From G963665545 sp963665545 (GTDB lineage Bacteria; Pseudomonadota; Gammaproteobacteria; Xanthomonadales; SZUA-36), in NCBI GenBank assembly GCA_963665545.2, contig CAXXKZ010000003.1, forward strand, positions 1-28,882: a stretch of 28,882 nucleotides of DNA, written 5' to 3'. Every line of letters begins with the position of its first letter. The first letter of the stretch is position 1. Below the pieces are notes generated by a model, which was given only the letters and a program-made list of their open reading frames with translations, was not told where the DNA came from and did not search any database. The translations under genes were made by a program, and so were the position numbers. Positions 8,674 through 17,790 of the stretch are shown here, piece after piece.

Positions 8674-9441
8674 TTACTTGGGGGCCAGTCTCACTGCTCC
8701 ATCCAGCCGGATGGTCGTACCGTTCAAGTATGAATTCTCTATGATAGCAGCTGCCATGTCTGCATATTCTTCCGGTTTCCCGAGGCGGGATGGGAAGGGG
8801 ATGGAAGCAGACAGTGCTTGCTGAATCTGTTCAGGCATGCCGTCCACCATGGGTGTCCAGAAAATACCGGGCGCAATGGTCATCACGCGAATCCCAAAGC
8901 GTGAAAGTTCGCGCGCCATCGGCAGGGTCATGCCGACTATGCCTCCTTTGGATGCGGCATACGCGGCCTGCCCGACCTGGCCTTCAAAAGCCGCGACAGA
9001 AGCGGTGCTGATGATGACTCCACGCTCGCCGTCTTCACCGGCTTCATTATGCTGCATCAGATTCGCCGCGGCCTTGGCTACGTTGAAACTGCCGATGAGG
9101 TTGACCATGATCGTGTTGGTGAAAAAGGACAACTCCATCGGTGCTTCACGACCGAGTACGCGGCCGGCGCCAATGATTCCGGCACAACTGATGGCCACGT
9201 TGAGCCCACCGTTGCTTTCAGCGGCTGCTTTCACGGCAGCGTTTACGTCCGCTTCGGAAGTTACGTTGGTGCGGAAATAACGCGCATCATCACCCAATTC
9301 CGCTGCTGCGGCAGTACCGGCTTCGTCGTTGATGTCCAGCAGGGCTACCTTTGCCCCATTGGTGACGAGGTGGCTTGCTACTGCGAGCCCCAGGCCGGAG
9401 GCAGCCCCGGTAATCAGGGCTTTTACCTGGTTCAGTTTCAT
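8674..9441 (-). CDS. Short-chain dehydrogenase, 3-hydroxyacyl-CoA dehydrogenase type II-like
   Basis: 255 residues from the ATG at 9441, which has AAGGAG six bases upstream; a longer reading frame upstream overlaps the thiolase gene and is not supported. The NAD-binding motif TGAASGLG (residues 11-18), Asp36 after the second strand (selecting NAD+), the NxAG-equivalent SCAG, catalytic Ser148, and Tyr161-x3-Lys165 are all present. The overall pattern, with the FFTNTIMVNLIGSFNVAKAA stretch and PFPSRLGKPEEYADM near the end, resembles the HSD17B10 / type II 3-hydroxyacyl-CoA dehydrogenases. Together with the thiolase gene 14 bases upstream it probably performs the last two steps of a beta-oxidation-type pathway. 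The exact substrate is not determined. Confidence 0.9.
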   Translation of the reverse strand: MKLNQVKALITGAASGLGLAVASHLVTNGAKVALLDINDEAGTAAAAELGDDARYFRTNVTSEADVNAAVKAAAESNGGLNVAISCAGIIGAGRVLGREAPMELSFFTNTIMVNLIGSFNVAKAAANLMQHNEAGEDGERGVIISTASVAAFEGQVGQAAYAASKGGIVGMTLPMARELSRFGIRVMTIAPGIFWTPMVDGMPEQIQQALSASIPFPSRLGKPEEYADMAAAIIENSYLNGTTIRLDGAVRLAPK

Positions 9442-9455
9442 GCATTTCTCCTTGA

Positions 9456-10628
9456 TTAAAGCTCTATTGCCAGCGCTACGGCCTCGCCGCCACCGAGGCA
9501 CAATGAGGCGACGCCACGGTGCAGATTCCGCCGGCGCAGGGCATGAATCAACGTGACCAGGATACGGGCGCCTGAAGCACCTACCGGGTGGCCCAACGCG
9601 CAGGCGCCACCGTTGACATTGACCCTGTCATGATCGAGCTTGTTGTCCGCCATTGCAGCCAAGGTAACCGCGGCAAATGCTTCATTAATTTCGAACAGGT
9701 CGACATCGTCCATGTTCCAACCGGCCTTTTCGACCACCCTGGCCACAGCGGTGGAAGGGGCAGTTGTGAACCATTCCGGCTCATGCGCAAACGTGGCGTG
9801 GGCAACAATTCTGGCCAGGGCTTCTATCCCCCGGCGCTTTGCATCATCGGCGCTCATCAGGATGGTTGCGGCTGCGCCATCGGAAATCTTGGACGAGTTG
9901 GCAGCCGTGACGGTACCACCTTTCTTGAACACCGGGCGCAGACCCGGAATCTTTTCAATATTGCAGCGCGGCGGCTCTTCATCCTGATCGAAGACACGCT
10001 CTCCCCGCCGGCCGGTGACGGTGACTGCCGTGATTTCATCATGGAAAGAGCCATCCGCCATGGCGCGTTGTGCGCGTTCAATCGAAGCGGTGGCGAAAGC
10101 ATCTTGTTGCTCACGGGAGAATTCGTATTTTTCCGCACACATTTCACCGAACACGCCCATCATTTGGTCATCGTAGGGGTTTTGCAGTGAATCCCAGAAC
10201 ATGTGATCGATTACCTGGCCGTGCCCCATACGCATGCCGCCTCGTGCCTTTGGGAGCAGGTAAGGCGCATTGCTCATGGACTCCATGCCCCCGGCTACAA
10301 CGATTTGGCAACTGCCGGCCTTGATGGCGTCATGGCCCAGCATCACGGCCTTGAGACCGGAGCCGCACACTTTGTTTATTGTCATGCAGCCGACGGATAC
10401 GGGAATGCCTGCCTTGAGCGCGGCCTGGCGTGCCGGCGCCTGGCCAAGTCCGGCCGGCAAGACGCAGCCCATGATGACCTCGCTGACATCAGCACCATCA
10501 ATTCCAGCCTGCTCAACAGCAGCCCTGATGGCGGCGGCACCCAGTTTATTGGTGTTTACAGCCTGGAATTGTCCCTGGAAAGATCCGATGGGTGTCCGCC
10601 TGGCGCCGACGATTACGATATCAGTCAT
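9456..10628 (-). CDS. Acetyl-CoA C-acyltransferase (thiolase)
   Basis: 390 residues from the ATG at 10628, which has AAAGGA six bases upstream; the TTG six codons earlier would remove this site. Full-length type II thiolase: N-terminal VGARRTPIGSF, acyl-accepting Cys88 in NKVCGSG, the NEAFAAV motif, His347 in GGACALGHPVGASG, and Cys377 in CLGGGEA. It cleaves 3-ketoacyl-CoA with CoA, or condenses two acetyl-CoA; sequence alone does not decide between degradative and biosynthetic use. The following dehydrogenase gene 14 bases downstream makes degradation of fatty or branched-chain acyl-CoA the more likely role. Confidence 0.95.
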   Translation of the reverse strand: MTDIVIVGARRTPIGSFQGQFQAVNTNKLGAAAIRAAVEQAGIDGADVSEVIMGCVLPAGLGQAPARQAALKAGIPVSVGCMTINKVCGSGLKAVMLGHDAIKAGSCQIVVAGGMESMSNAPYLLPKARGGMRMGHGQVIDHMFWDSLQNPYDDQMMGVFGEMCAEKYEFSREQQDAFATASIERAQRAMADGSFHDEITAVTVTGRRGERVFDQDEEPPRCNIEKIPGLRPVFKKGGTVTAANSSKISDGAAATILMSADDAKRRGIEALARIVAHATFAHEPEWFTTAPSTAVARVVEKAGWNMDDVDLFEINEAFAAVTLAAMADNKLDHDRVNVNGGACALGHPVGASGARILVTLIHALRRRNLHRGVASLCLGGGEAVALAIEL

Positions 10629-10652
10629 GTTGGTTCCTTTGTGCAATTGATT

Positions 10653-10685
10653 ATTTTAGCTGAATTGAGATGGTTGAATACCAAC
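10653..10685 (-). promoter_or_regulatory. Possible promoter and small dyad upstream of thiolase gene
   Basis: In the 82-base gap before the thiolase gene, the minus strand shows a TAAAAT -10-like box (10653-10658). A small dyad, GTTG-N5-CAAC, covers 10673-10685 just upstream, near where a -35 would lie; no good -35 hexamer is seen. It could bind a fatty-acid-responsive repressor, but that is a guess from context. Confidence 0.3.
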
Positions 10686-10710
10686 AATCAGGCTTTGATT
10701 GAGGTGCGTT

Positions 10711-13617
10711 TTATTCAATCAACTCCCCATCTTCATCCAGCAGCTTGATGGCTATTCCGAGTTGTTCCAACTGCCCCCGGATGGCTCCGGAATCACCCAC
10801 TACTACGATCGCCAGCTTGTCGGGTTCGATCAATCTTGCGGCCAGGTCATTTAGCGTTTCCCGGCCACTTTCTTTGAGCAATAACCCCTGCCTTTTTCGA
10901 TAATCCAGGGGCAGGTCGTAGAGCATGGCCTGTGATAGCAGGCCAAGTTTTGCACCGGGCGTCTCATAGCGCAGGGCATCGCGCTGGCTGATGGCGTTTT
11001 GCATGTATAGATATTCATCCATTGTCATGCCATTGGTGGAATAGTTTTCCAGTTCACTTATTATTTCAGTGATGGACGCCGCTGTTGCATCCTTGTCGAC
11101 CTCGCTGGATACCCTGAAACTGCCCAGTTCCGGGCCACCACTGAAACCGCTGTAGGCGCCGTAGGAGTAGCCCTTGTCTTCGCGCAGATTGAGGTTGATG
11201 CGGCTGTCAAAAGTGCCGCCCAGGTTGAAGTTCATCAGGGATGCCTGGTAAAAATCTCCCAGGGCATCGTACTTGATGGACGGATGCGCTACGCGCAGGC
11301 TGCTTTGTGTTGCGCCTTCTTTATGCACCAGGTAAATCGTGCGGCCGCTAATTACCGGTAATGATTCGATTGGCTCTCGAAATACTTCTGAGACCTCCAG
11401 TTCCGCCAGGCCCTGAATATGGTTCAAGGCGGCCTCTTGCGTTAGGCTGGTGCTGGCCAGCACACCCTTCAAATGAGCGGGAATATGAGCCGAATAAAAT
11501 GCCTTCACGTCATCCAGGCTGATGTTATCCAGCGTTGACGGCAGGCCGGCGCCAGGGTAGGACAGCGGATGAGCCGGCCCGGCCAGAACTGCCCCCATGG
11601 CGCGACCGGCCAGCGAAGGGCCGGACTTTCGCGCCTGCATCAGCGATTCCATGCGTTGTGACTTGAGGCGGTCGAAATCTTCCACGGTGAACGATGGCTG
11701 CAGAATTCTTTCCATCATCAGGGCCATGCCTTCACCCAGGTGCTTGCTCAATACATTCAGCGTAATCGTCGTTGTATATTGGCCCGATGAAACCCCCACC
11801 GATGCACCGATACGCTCCAAAGCTTCGCTGAATTGCGCCGCTGAGTACTGTCGGCTGGTTTCCTGCATCAGCGCCGCCGTCATGCTGGCGAGGCCAGCCT
11901 TGCCTGGCGGTTCATCTCTTTGCCCCACCGAGAACACAGCATTGATGGCGGTGGTGGGGGTTTCGCTGTTGGGCACCCCCAAAAGGCGGACGCCATTGGC
12001 CAGCTGTATATCCCATATTGGAGGCAGTTCCACGACCCGGTTTGTCCCTGGTGTTGGCTGGACACTGCGATCAAAATCATCCTGGACGCTGCGCAAGGCC
12101 GGCGATCCTTCATTCATCCCGGGCGGTGATACGGTTGGCGGATTCGTCCGGCCGATGGTTCTGGCCTGGTAGTTCTGCTCGGCGGCAGCCAGGTTGGTCT
12201 GTCCATGGGGGACGATGCTGAGTACAACGGCGGGCCTGCCTTCGATGTACTGCTTGAAAACGCGGGCGACGTCATCGCGGGTCACGCTGGAATAGCGCTC
12301 GATATCATCCATTACGGTCTTCGGATCGCCAGTGTAGATTTCAGAAAACGCCAGTGCGCCGACTTTTCCCGCCACGCTTTGCATGCCGAAAATTCGCCCG
12401 GCCTCAAATTGGGCAGCAAATTTCTGCAAATCGTCATCAGTGATATCCCGCCCGGCGAATTCAAGCAAGGTCTCCCTGATGGCCGTTTCCATTTCCTGGA
12501 GTGTTTCGCCGGAGGCAGGATTCTGCACAACGATGAATGTCATTTCACAAGCCAGTTCCCGGCAGGCATGGCTGACGTGGGCGCTGACTGCACGGCCGGT
12601 TTGCACCAATCGCTGGTATAGCAGCGAGGCGCGGCCCTGGCCCAGTATTTTGGTTGCCGCATCCAGGGGAGCCTCATCCGCGTGTGCGTAATAAACAGTC
12701 GGAAACAGCATCGCGATGGCGGGGAGGTGGATATTGTCCTCCAGCGTTACGTAGCGGTCAGCAGAAATTTCAGCCGGCTGTCTGTCCAGTTTGTCCACAT
12801 CAGGGCCCCGCGGAATTGATCCGAAATATTTTGCAATCCACCGCAAAGTCTGATGTTTGTCCAGATCACCACCGATGGTGAGCGTAGCGTTATTTGGGGA
12901 ATACCAACGCAGGAAAAATCGTTTCAGATCATCCACATTCGCAGCTTCGAGATCTTCGATCCAGCCGATCACGGGCCAGGAGTAAGGATGGCCGGCGGGA
13001 TAAAGGTTTTTCATCATGGTTTCGCTGACGCGCCCGTACGGCCGGTTGTCAACGCGTTGGCCACGTTCGTTCTTGACTGTCTCACGTTGGATCTCGAACT
13101 TCTCCTCATCTACCGCTTCCAGCAGCAGGCCCATGCGATCGGCTTCCAGCCACAAGGCGATTTCCAACTGGCTGACGGGTACTGTTTCGTAATAATTGGT
13201 GCGATCGGAGTTGGTGGTGCCGTTGAGTGTGCCGCCTGCATTGGAGAGGATTTTCGAGAATTCACCCTGGCCGACATTTGATGAGCCTTCGAACATCATA
13301 TGCTCAAAGAAATGCGCGAAACCTGACCTGCCCGGCTCCTCACGGTCAGAGCCGACGTGGTAGGTCACATCGACACGGGCCAGGGGGTCGGAATGATCCT
13401 GGTGCAGGATGACAGTCAGTCCATTGTCCAGTTGATATTTGCTGAAGGCTATGGAGAAACCCTCGTCACGGCCGGCAAATTCTTCGATCAGTGTCACTCC
13501 CGGCGGGAGCTGGGATGCTGGAGGTGCATCGTTGGGGTCGGAAGAAATTTCAGTTGCCTGTTGCCCGCAGGCGACAAGAATTGGCAATAAGAAGAAAGGC
13601 ATCAGCCGTTTTGACAT
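10711..13617 (-). CDS. M16 family zinc protease, lipoprotein (insulinase/pitrilysin-like)
   Basis: 968 residues from the ATG at 13617. The product begins MSKRLMPFFLLPILVAC, a lipoprotein signal with lipobox LVAC and lipid-bearing Cys17; a longer upstream reading lacks this logic. Two M16 modules follow. The first carries the inverted zinc motif HFFEH (His102, Glu105, His106) and a downstream conserved Glu region (QRETVKNERGQR). The second (about residues 530-960) lacks the motif and ends with M16 C-terminal features such as LNLREDKGYSYGAYS. By family it degrades peptides inside a clamshell formed by the two halves, here membrane-anchored and probably periplasmic. It starts divergently from icmF, about 600 bases apart. 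Shine-Dalgarno is weak (GGA). Confidence 0.93.
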   Translation of the reverse strand: MSKRLMPFFLLPILVACGQQATEISSDPNDAPPASQLPPGVTLIEEFAGRDEGFSIAFSKYQLDNGLTVILHQDHSDPLARVDVTYHVGSDREEPGRSGFAHFFEHMMFEGSSNVGQGEFSKILSNAGGTLNGTTNSDRTNYYETVPVSQLEIALWLEADRMGLLLEAVDEEKFEIQRETVKNERGQRVDNRPYGRVSETMMKNLYPAGHPYSWPVIGWIEDLEAANVDDLKRFFLRWYSPNNATLTIGGDLDKHQTLRWIAKYFGSIPRGPDVDKLDRQPAEISADRYVTLEDNIHLPAIAMLFPTVYYAHADEAPLDAATKILGQGRASLLYQRLVQTGRAVSAHVSHACRELACEMTFIVVQNPASGETLQEMETAIRETLLEFAGRDITDDDLQKFAAQFEAGRIFGMQSVAGKVGALAFSEIYTGDPKTVMDDIERYSSVTRDDVARVFKQYIEGRPAVVLSIVPHGQTNLAAAEQNYQARTIGRTNPPTVSPPGMNEGSPALRSVQDDFDRSVQPTPGTNRVVELPPIWDIQLANGVRLLGVPNSETPTTAINAVFSVGQRDEPPGKAGLASMTAALMQETSRQYSAAQFSEALERIGASVGVSSGQYTTTITLNVLSKHLGEGMALMMERILQPSFTVEDFDRLKSQRMESLMQARKSGPSLAGRAMGAVLAGPAHPLSYPGAGLPSTLDNISLDDVKAFYSAHIPAHLKGVLASTSLTQEAALNHIQGLAELEVSEVFREPIESLPVISGRTIYLVHKEGATQSSLRVAHPSIKYDALGDFYQASLMNFNLGGTFDSRINLNLREDKGYSYGAYSGFSGGPELGSFRVSSEVDKDATAASITEIISELENYSTNGMTMDEYLYMQNAISQRDALRYETPGAKLGLLSQAMLYDLPLDYRKRQGLLLKESGRETLNDLAARLIEPDKLAIVVVGDSGAIRGQLEQLGIAIKLLDEDGELIE

Positions 13618-13867
13618 GTGGATTATCCGTATTGTTGAATGGTAGATATTGCCGTTGATTCTAACTCGACAGGACAAAATATATTCTTCGCTGGGCCATC
13701 ATTTTGGCTATTAGCTATTAAAATCGTTCACGATTATTCACACAACCGTCCGCCTTGGTGCAATATGCGGGCTGGCCGTGACAACAGACCTTAGTCACAT
13801 GGTTATGCAAATGGGGGATTGCAAGAGGCTTTGGAGGATGGGATTAAAAAAGATCGCCTGGTAAAGC

Positions 13868-13919
13868 GCGGCGGAGGGTGGTTTTCCCCCCGCCGCATAT
13901 CCCGACGGTCTTGGTCGGG
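13868..13919. other. Two tandem hairpins in the icmF upstream region
   Basis: The first stem pairs 13868-13878 with 13886-13896: 11 base pairs with one mismatch and a 7-base loop. The second pairs CCCGAC (13901-13906) with GTCGGG (13914-13919). Neither is followed by a T run on either strand, so they are not standard terminators. They lie in the ~600-base divergent gap between the M16 protease and icmF genes and could be part of an RNA leader or a repeat element. Confidence 0.45.
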
Positions 13920-14014
13920 CGGCGAGATATTGGGCTATTCCGTGCGTCTGAAAATCAATTCCCTATGTTCAACTCTTCAATACTCTGTATACCATACGCC
14001 TGTCAGCATTTATA

Positions 14015-14086
14015 TGCAAATTTGGCTAAAAACAAGGTGAAACCCACGCCGTTGATGGAAATCGTCCGCTTGCAGATTTGGCTAAA
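14015..14086 (+). repeat. Pair of near-identical 16-base direct repeats upstream of icmF
   Basis: TGCAAATTTGGCTAAA at 14015-14030 recurs as TGCAGATTTGGCTAAA at 14071-14086, one mismatch, 56 bases from start to start. They lie 70-140 bases upstream of the likely icmF promoter. They could be binding sites for a regulator; no such regulator gene is visible in the window. Confidence 0.4.
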
Positions 14087-14130
14087 TAAAGCATATTCGG
14101 CAGGTGTCAACAGGCTCTAAAAGCAGAGGA

Positions 14131-14161
14131 TTGCCCGATTCCACACCTCACAAGGTATAAT
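14131..14161 (+). promoter_or_regulatory. Probable icmF promoter
   Basis: A perfect TATAAT -10 box lies at 14156-14161. The best -35 candidate is TTGCCC at 14131-14136, giving a long 19-base spacer, so the promoter may need an activator. The start of transcription would fall near 14168, about 55 bases before the preferred ATG of icmF. Confidence 0.5.
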
Positions 14162-14224
14162 TATCAGTTCGTCTGAATGATTTTTCAGTCGATTTTTTTC
14201 ACAAGCCGTAAGGTACCAAATCGA

Positions 14225-17200
14225 ATGAGCCTGCCCGCTGATCGGATACCGCAAAAAACTGCTGAGTTGGCCATGCCGCTGCGCTTCGTAACTGCAACCT
14301 CCTTGTTCGACGGACACGACGCCGCGATCAATATCATGCGTCGCCTGATCCAAGCTCAGGGCGCCGAAGTCATTCACCTGGGACACAATCGCAGCGTTCT
14401 GGATATCGTGCGGGCAGCCATCCAGGAAGATGCGGACGGTATCGCAATTTCCTCCTACCAGGGCGGACACAATGAGTTCTTCAAGTACATGTTGGATCAA
14501 CTCAAGGAGCGCGGAGCAGAGCATATCCGTGTGTTCGGCGGCGGTGGCGGCACCATCACACTGAACGAGATCAGCGAACTGGAAGCTTTCGGCATCGAAC
14601 GCATCTACCACCCGGACGATGGCATGAGGATGGGCCTGGTGGAGATGATCGAGGACGTGGTGCAGCGCACCGCGAAAAACCGCATGCCAACGGCTCACCC
14701 GGGCCGGCTGGAGCTGGATGACGCGCGGGCCATCGCCAACGTCATTTCAGCACTGGAAGACGAGGTATTCGGCGAGGCCGAGTTGAATCTGAAGCGCCGC
14801 GAATGGCAGGGTGCGAAGAAACAGGCCCCGGTGCTTGGCATAACCGGCACCGGCGGCGCCGGCAAGTCGTCGGTTACCGACGAATTGCTCAACCGCTTCG
14901 GGCAGTGTTTCCCGGACATGAAAATCGCCATAGTGGCGGTAGACCCGACCAGGCGTCGCACGGGTGGAGCACTGCTCGGCGACCGCATACGTATGAATTC
15001 ACTGCGCAATGAAAACACGTACATGCGCAGCATGGCCACCCGGCGCCAGCACCTGGCCACCTCGGTCATCCTGCAGGACGCCATTACTTTCCTGAAATCC
15101 GCTGGTTTCGACCTGGTGATCGTAGAGACCGCCGGCATTGGGCAGTCCGACTCGGAGATCGTCGACTTGGTAGACCTGTCGGTCTACGTCATGACCAGCG
15201 ACTTTGGCGCGCAGAGCCAACTCGAAAAGATCGACATGCTGGACTACGCTGAACTTGTGGTGCTGAACAAATTCGACAAGCGCGGCGCAGAAGACGCGCT
15301 GCGCGACGTGCGCAAACAATGGAAGCGCAATCACCTGGCCTTCCACGCCAAGGATGACGAAATCCCGGTCTACCCAACCATTGCAAGCCAGTTCAACGAC
15401 CCTGGCATCACCTGGATGTTCACCAACCTGTGCCGCCTGCTGGTCAAAAAACTGGACCTTCCAGCCAAGAACTGGACCCCGGATGTCGATACCACAGTGA
15501 AACAACCAAAGGCGGTCGTGCTGATTCCCGGTAACCGGACCCGTTACCTGGCCGAAATCGCCGAACAGGGCAGGTCCATCAACGCGGATATCACCAACCA
15601 GGCTGAAGCTGCCAGCCGCGCCCAGAACTACTATGAATCGCTGAAAGCTATCGAAGATAAGGCCTTGCCTACGCAGTACCATTTGTATGCGGATGACGCC
15701 CTGGCAGCAGCGCACATTGCGCGTAATAAAACGCGTAAATCGGGCACGGAATCCGCCCAAACGGACAGAGTCCTGCTACTCCTGCGCCAACGTTACAATG
15801 ACGCCATTGGCGCCTTGTCAACAGATGCCATCGACCTGCTCAAGGCCTGGCCTGAACGCAAAACCCGGCTGCGCATGGAAAAATATGCTTACCAAGTCCG
15901 CGGCCGTGAAATCACCGGCAACAACTACAAGGAATCCCTCAGCCACCTGCAGATCCCCAAGATCGGCATGCCCAGAGACGCCAACTGGGGCGAGTTACTC
16001 AGCTTCCTGATGCGGGAAAATCTTCCCGGCTACTACCCCTACACAGCCGGAGTTTTCCCCTATCGCCGTACCGGCGAGGACCCCATCCGGATGTTCGCGG
16101 GTGAGGGCACCCCGGAACGCACCAACCGCCGCTTCCACCTTCTCGCCTACGGTCAACCCGCCGTGCGTCTCAGCACCGCGTTCGACTCGGTAACCCTCTA
16201 TGGTGAAGACCCCCACAAGCGCCCGGACATCTACGGCAAGGTCGGCAACTCCGGTGTCTCGATTGCGACCCTGGACGACATGAAAAAACTGTACTCCGGC
16301 TTCGACCTGTGTGCCCCCAATACCTCGGTATCGATGACCATCAACGGCCCAGCGCCGATGATTCTGGCCTTCTTCATGAACGCCGCCATCGATCAGCAAG
16401 TGGAACTCTACCTGCACAAGCACGGTAAGTGGGAGGAGGCGAAACAGAAGATTGAGGCGCACCTCGTCAATGGTTCGCAGCCCCACTACCACGGAGAACT
16501 CCCAGAGGGGAACAACGTCCTCGGATTGGCTCTGCTGGGTATCACCGGTGATAAACTCATCGACGCTGAAACCTACGCAAAGATCAAGGCGGAAACCCTG
16601 AGCAAAGTGCGCGGCACGGTCCAGGCTGACATTCTCAAAGAAGACCAGGCCCAGAACACCTGCATCTTCTCTACCGAGTTCGCCATGCGCATGATGGGTG
16701 ACATCCAGCAGTACTTCGTCGACCATGGCGTGCGGAATTTCTACAGCGTTTCGATCTCCGGCTACCACATCGCTGAAGCTGGCGCGAACCCGATCAGCCA
16801 GCTGGCCTTCACGCTCAGCAACGGCTTTACGATTACTGAGTACTACCTCGCAAGAGGCATGAACATTGATGATTTTGCGCCCAATCTGAGTTTCTTCTTC
16901 AGCAATGGTATGGATCCGGAATATACGGTCATCGGTCGCGTTGCCCGGCGAATCTGGGCGAGGGCTATGCGCGAGCGCTATGGCGCCAACCGTCGTAGTC
17001 AGATGCTGAAGTACCATATTCAGACCAGTGGCAGGAGCCTGCACGCACAGGAAATTCAATTCAATGACATCCGCACAACGCTGCAGGCGTTGTACGCTTT
17101 GTTCGATAATTGCAACAGCCTGCACACCAATGCCTACGATGAGGCGATAACGACTCCAACTCAGGAATCTGTACGAAGAGCAGTTGCCATACAGATGATC

Positions 17201-17713
17201 ATTAACAAGGAATTAGGCTTAAATTTCTGTGAGAATCCCTGGCAGGGCAGCTTTATCGTGGATGAGTTGACTGATTTGGTCGAAGAGGCTGTTTACCAGG
17301 AATTTGAGCGGATTTCTGAGCGCGGCGGCGTACTGGGCGCGATGGATACCATGTACCAGCGCGGTAAAATCCAGGATGAGAGCCTGTACTACGAGAGCAT
17401 CAAGCATGATGGAACACTGCCAATTGTTGGTGTGAACACCTTCCTGCCGCCGGACGGCGGACACGGCGAAATCGGCGAGATCGAACTGATGCGCTCGACC
17501 GGGCGTGAGAAAGATCAGCAGGTGGCGAATGTGGAGGCCTTCCGTATGGCACACCGCCAAGAAGGGGAGCCGTGCCTGGCGCATCTGCAGCAGATGGCGC
17601 GGGAGCGGAAGAATACTTTTGAGGCGCTGATAGAGGCGGCGAAATCCTGTTCACTTGGGTCGATGTCGCATGCGCTCTATGACGTGGGTGGGGAGTATCG
17701 GAGGAATATGTAG
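14225..17713 (+). CDS. icmF: Fused isobutyryl-CoA mutase with G-protein chaperone (IcmF)
   Basis: 1162 residues from the ATG at 14225; an ATG 16 codons earlier (14177) is also in frame but precedes no conserved sequence. Three parts in order: (1) B12-binding domain, residues about 18-150, with DGHDAA carrying the cobalt-ligand His31; (2) MeaI/ArgK-type GTPase, about 200-500, with P-loop GTGGAGKSS (208-216), ETAGIGQSD and NKFD; (3) mutase TIM barrel, about 570-1160, with AGVFPYRR, MFAGEGTPERTNRRFH and CAPNTSVSMTINGPAP. This order and the phenylalanine in AGVFPY mark IcmF rather than methylmalonyl-CoA mutase, which has a tyrosine there. It interconverts isobutyryl-CoA and n-butyryl-CoA using adenosylcobalamin; the GTPase loads and protects the cofactor. 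Some IcmFs also act on isovaleryl-CoA/pivalyl-CoA. Somewhat longer than the best-studied homologue. Confidence 0.94.
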   Translation: MSLPADRIPQKTAELAMPLRFVTATSLFDGHDAAINIMRRLIQAQGAEVIHLGHNRSVLDIVRAAIQEDADGIAISSYQGGHNEFFKYMLDQLKERGAEHIRVFGGGGGTITLNEISELEAFGIERIYHPDDGMRMGLVEMIEDVVQRTAKNRMPTAHPGRLELDDARAIANVISALEDEVFGEAELNLKRREWQGAKKQAPVLGITGTGGAGKSSVTDELLNRFGQCFPDMKIAIVAVDPTRRRTGGALLGDRIRMNSLRNENTYMRSMATRRQHLATSVILQDAITFLKSAGFDLVIVETAGIGQSDSEIVDLVDLSVYVMTSDFGAQSQLEKIDMLDYAELVVLNKFDKRGAEDALRDVRKQWKRNHLAFHAKDDEIPVYPTIASQFNDPGITWMFTNLCRLLVKKLDLPAKNWTPDVDTTVKQPKAVVLIPGNRTRYLAEIAEQGRSINADITNQAEAASRAQNYYESLKAIEDKALPTQYHLYADDALAAAHIARNKTRKSGTESAQTDRVLLLLRQRYNDAIGALSTDAIDLLKAWPERKTRLRMEKYAYQVRGREITGNNYKESLSHLQIPKIGMPRDANWGELLSFLMRENLPGYYPYTAGVFPYRRTGEDPIRMFAGEGTPERTNRRFHLLAYGQPAVRLSTAFDSVTLYGEDPHKRPDIYGKVGNSGVSIATLDDMKKLYSGFDLCAPNTSVSMTINGPAPMILAFFMNAAIDQQVELYLHKHGKWEEAKQKIEAHLVNGSQPHYHGELPEGNNVLGLALLGITGDKLIDAETYAKIKAETLSKVRGTVQADILKEDQAQNTCIFSTEFAMRMMGDIQQYFVDHGVRNFYSVSISGYHIAEAGANPISQLAFTLSNGFTITEYYLARGMNIDDFAPNLSFFFSNGMDPEYTVIGRVARRIWARAMRERYGANRRSQMLKYHIQTSGRSLHAQEIQFNDIRTTLQALYALFDNCNSLHTNAYDEAITTPTQESVRRAVAIQMIINKELGLNFCENPWQGSFIVDELTDLVEEAVYQEFERISERGGVLGAMDTMYQRGKIQDESLYYESIKHDGTLPIVGVNTFLPPDGGHGEIGEIELMRSTGREKDQQVANVEAFRMAHRQEGEPCLAHLQQMARERKNTFEALIEAAKSCSLGSMSHALYDVGGEYRRNM

Positions 17714-17737
17714 TTTGAATTGAGACTGAATTCTCTG

Positions 17738-17790
17738 GACAGCAGATTGTTAATCCGCTGGCTGCAGGCTCGAGTCCTACTACGCCGGGT
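17738..17790 (+). pseudogene. tRNA-Asn-like 3' half fragment
   Basis: Just downstream of icmF is a sequence with an anticodon-arm-like segment reading TTGTTAA between GCAGA and TCCGC (one mismatch), then a T-arm-like segment GCAGG-CTCGAGT-CCTAC (one mismatch) and an acceptor-like tail. The GTT anticodon points to tRNA-Asn. There is no 5' half (acceptor strand, D arm) upstream, which is the end of icmF, and no encoded CCA. Such 3' halves are often left by elements that integrate in tRNA genes; here it would be a decayed attachment site. A chance resemblance is possible. Confidence 0.45.

Noticed and set aside
9442..9501. Upstream extension of the short-chain dehydrogenase by 20 codons
   Set aside because: It overlaps the thiolase gene, is basic and unlike the family; the ATG at 9441 has a proper ribosome site and begins just before the NAD-binding motif.
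13868..13896. GC-rich hairpin as a terminator for the M16 or icmF gene
   Set aside because: No T run follows on either strand, and it lies upstream of both divergent genes.
15995..17125. Minus-strand frame of 376 codons inside icmF
   Set aside because: Fully opposite the conserved mutase domain; no recognisable protein features.
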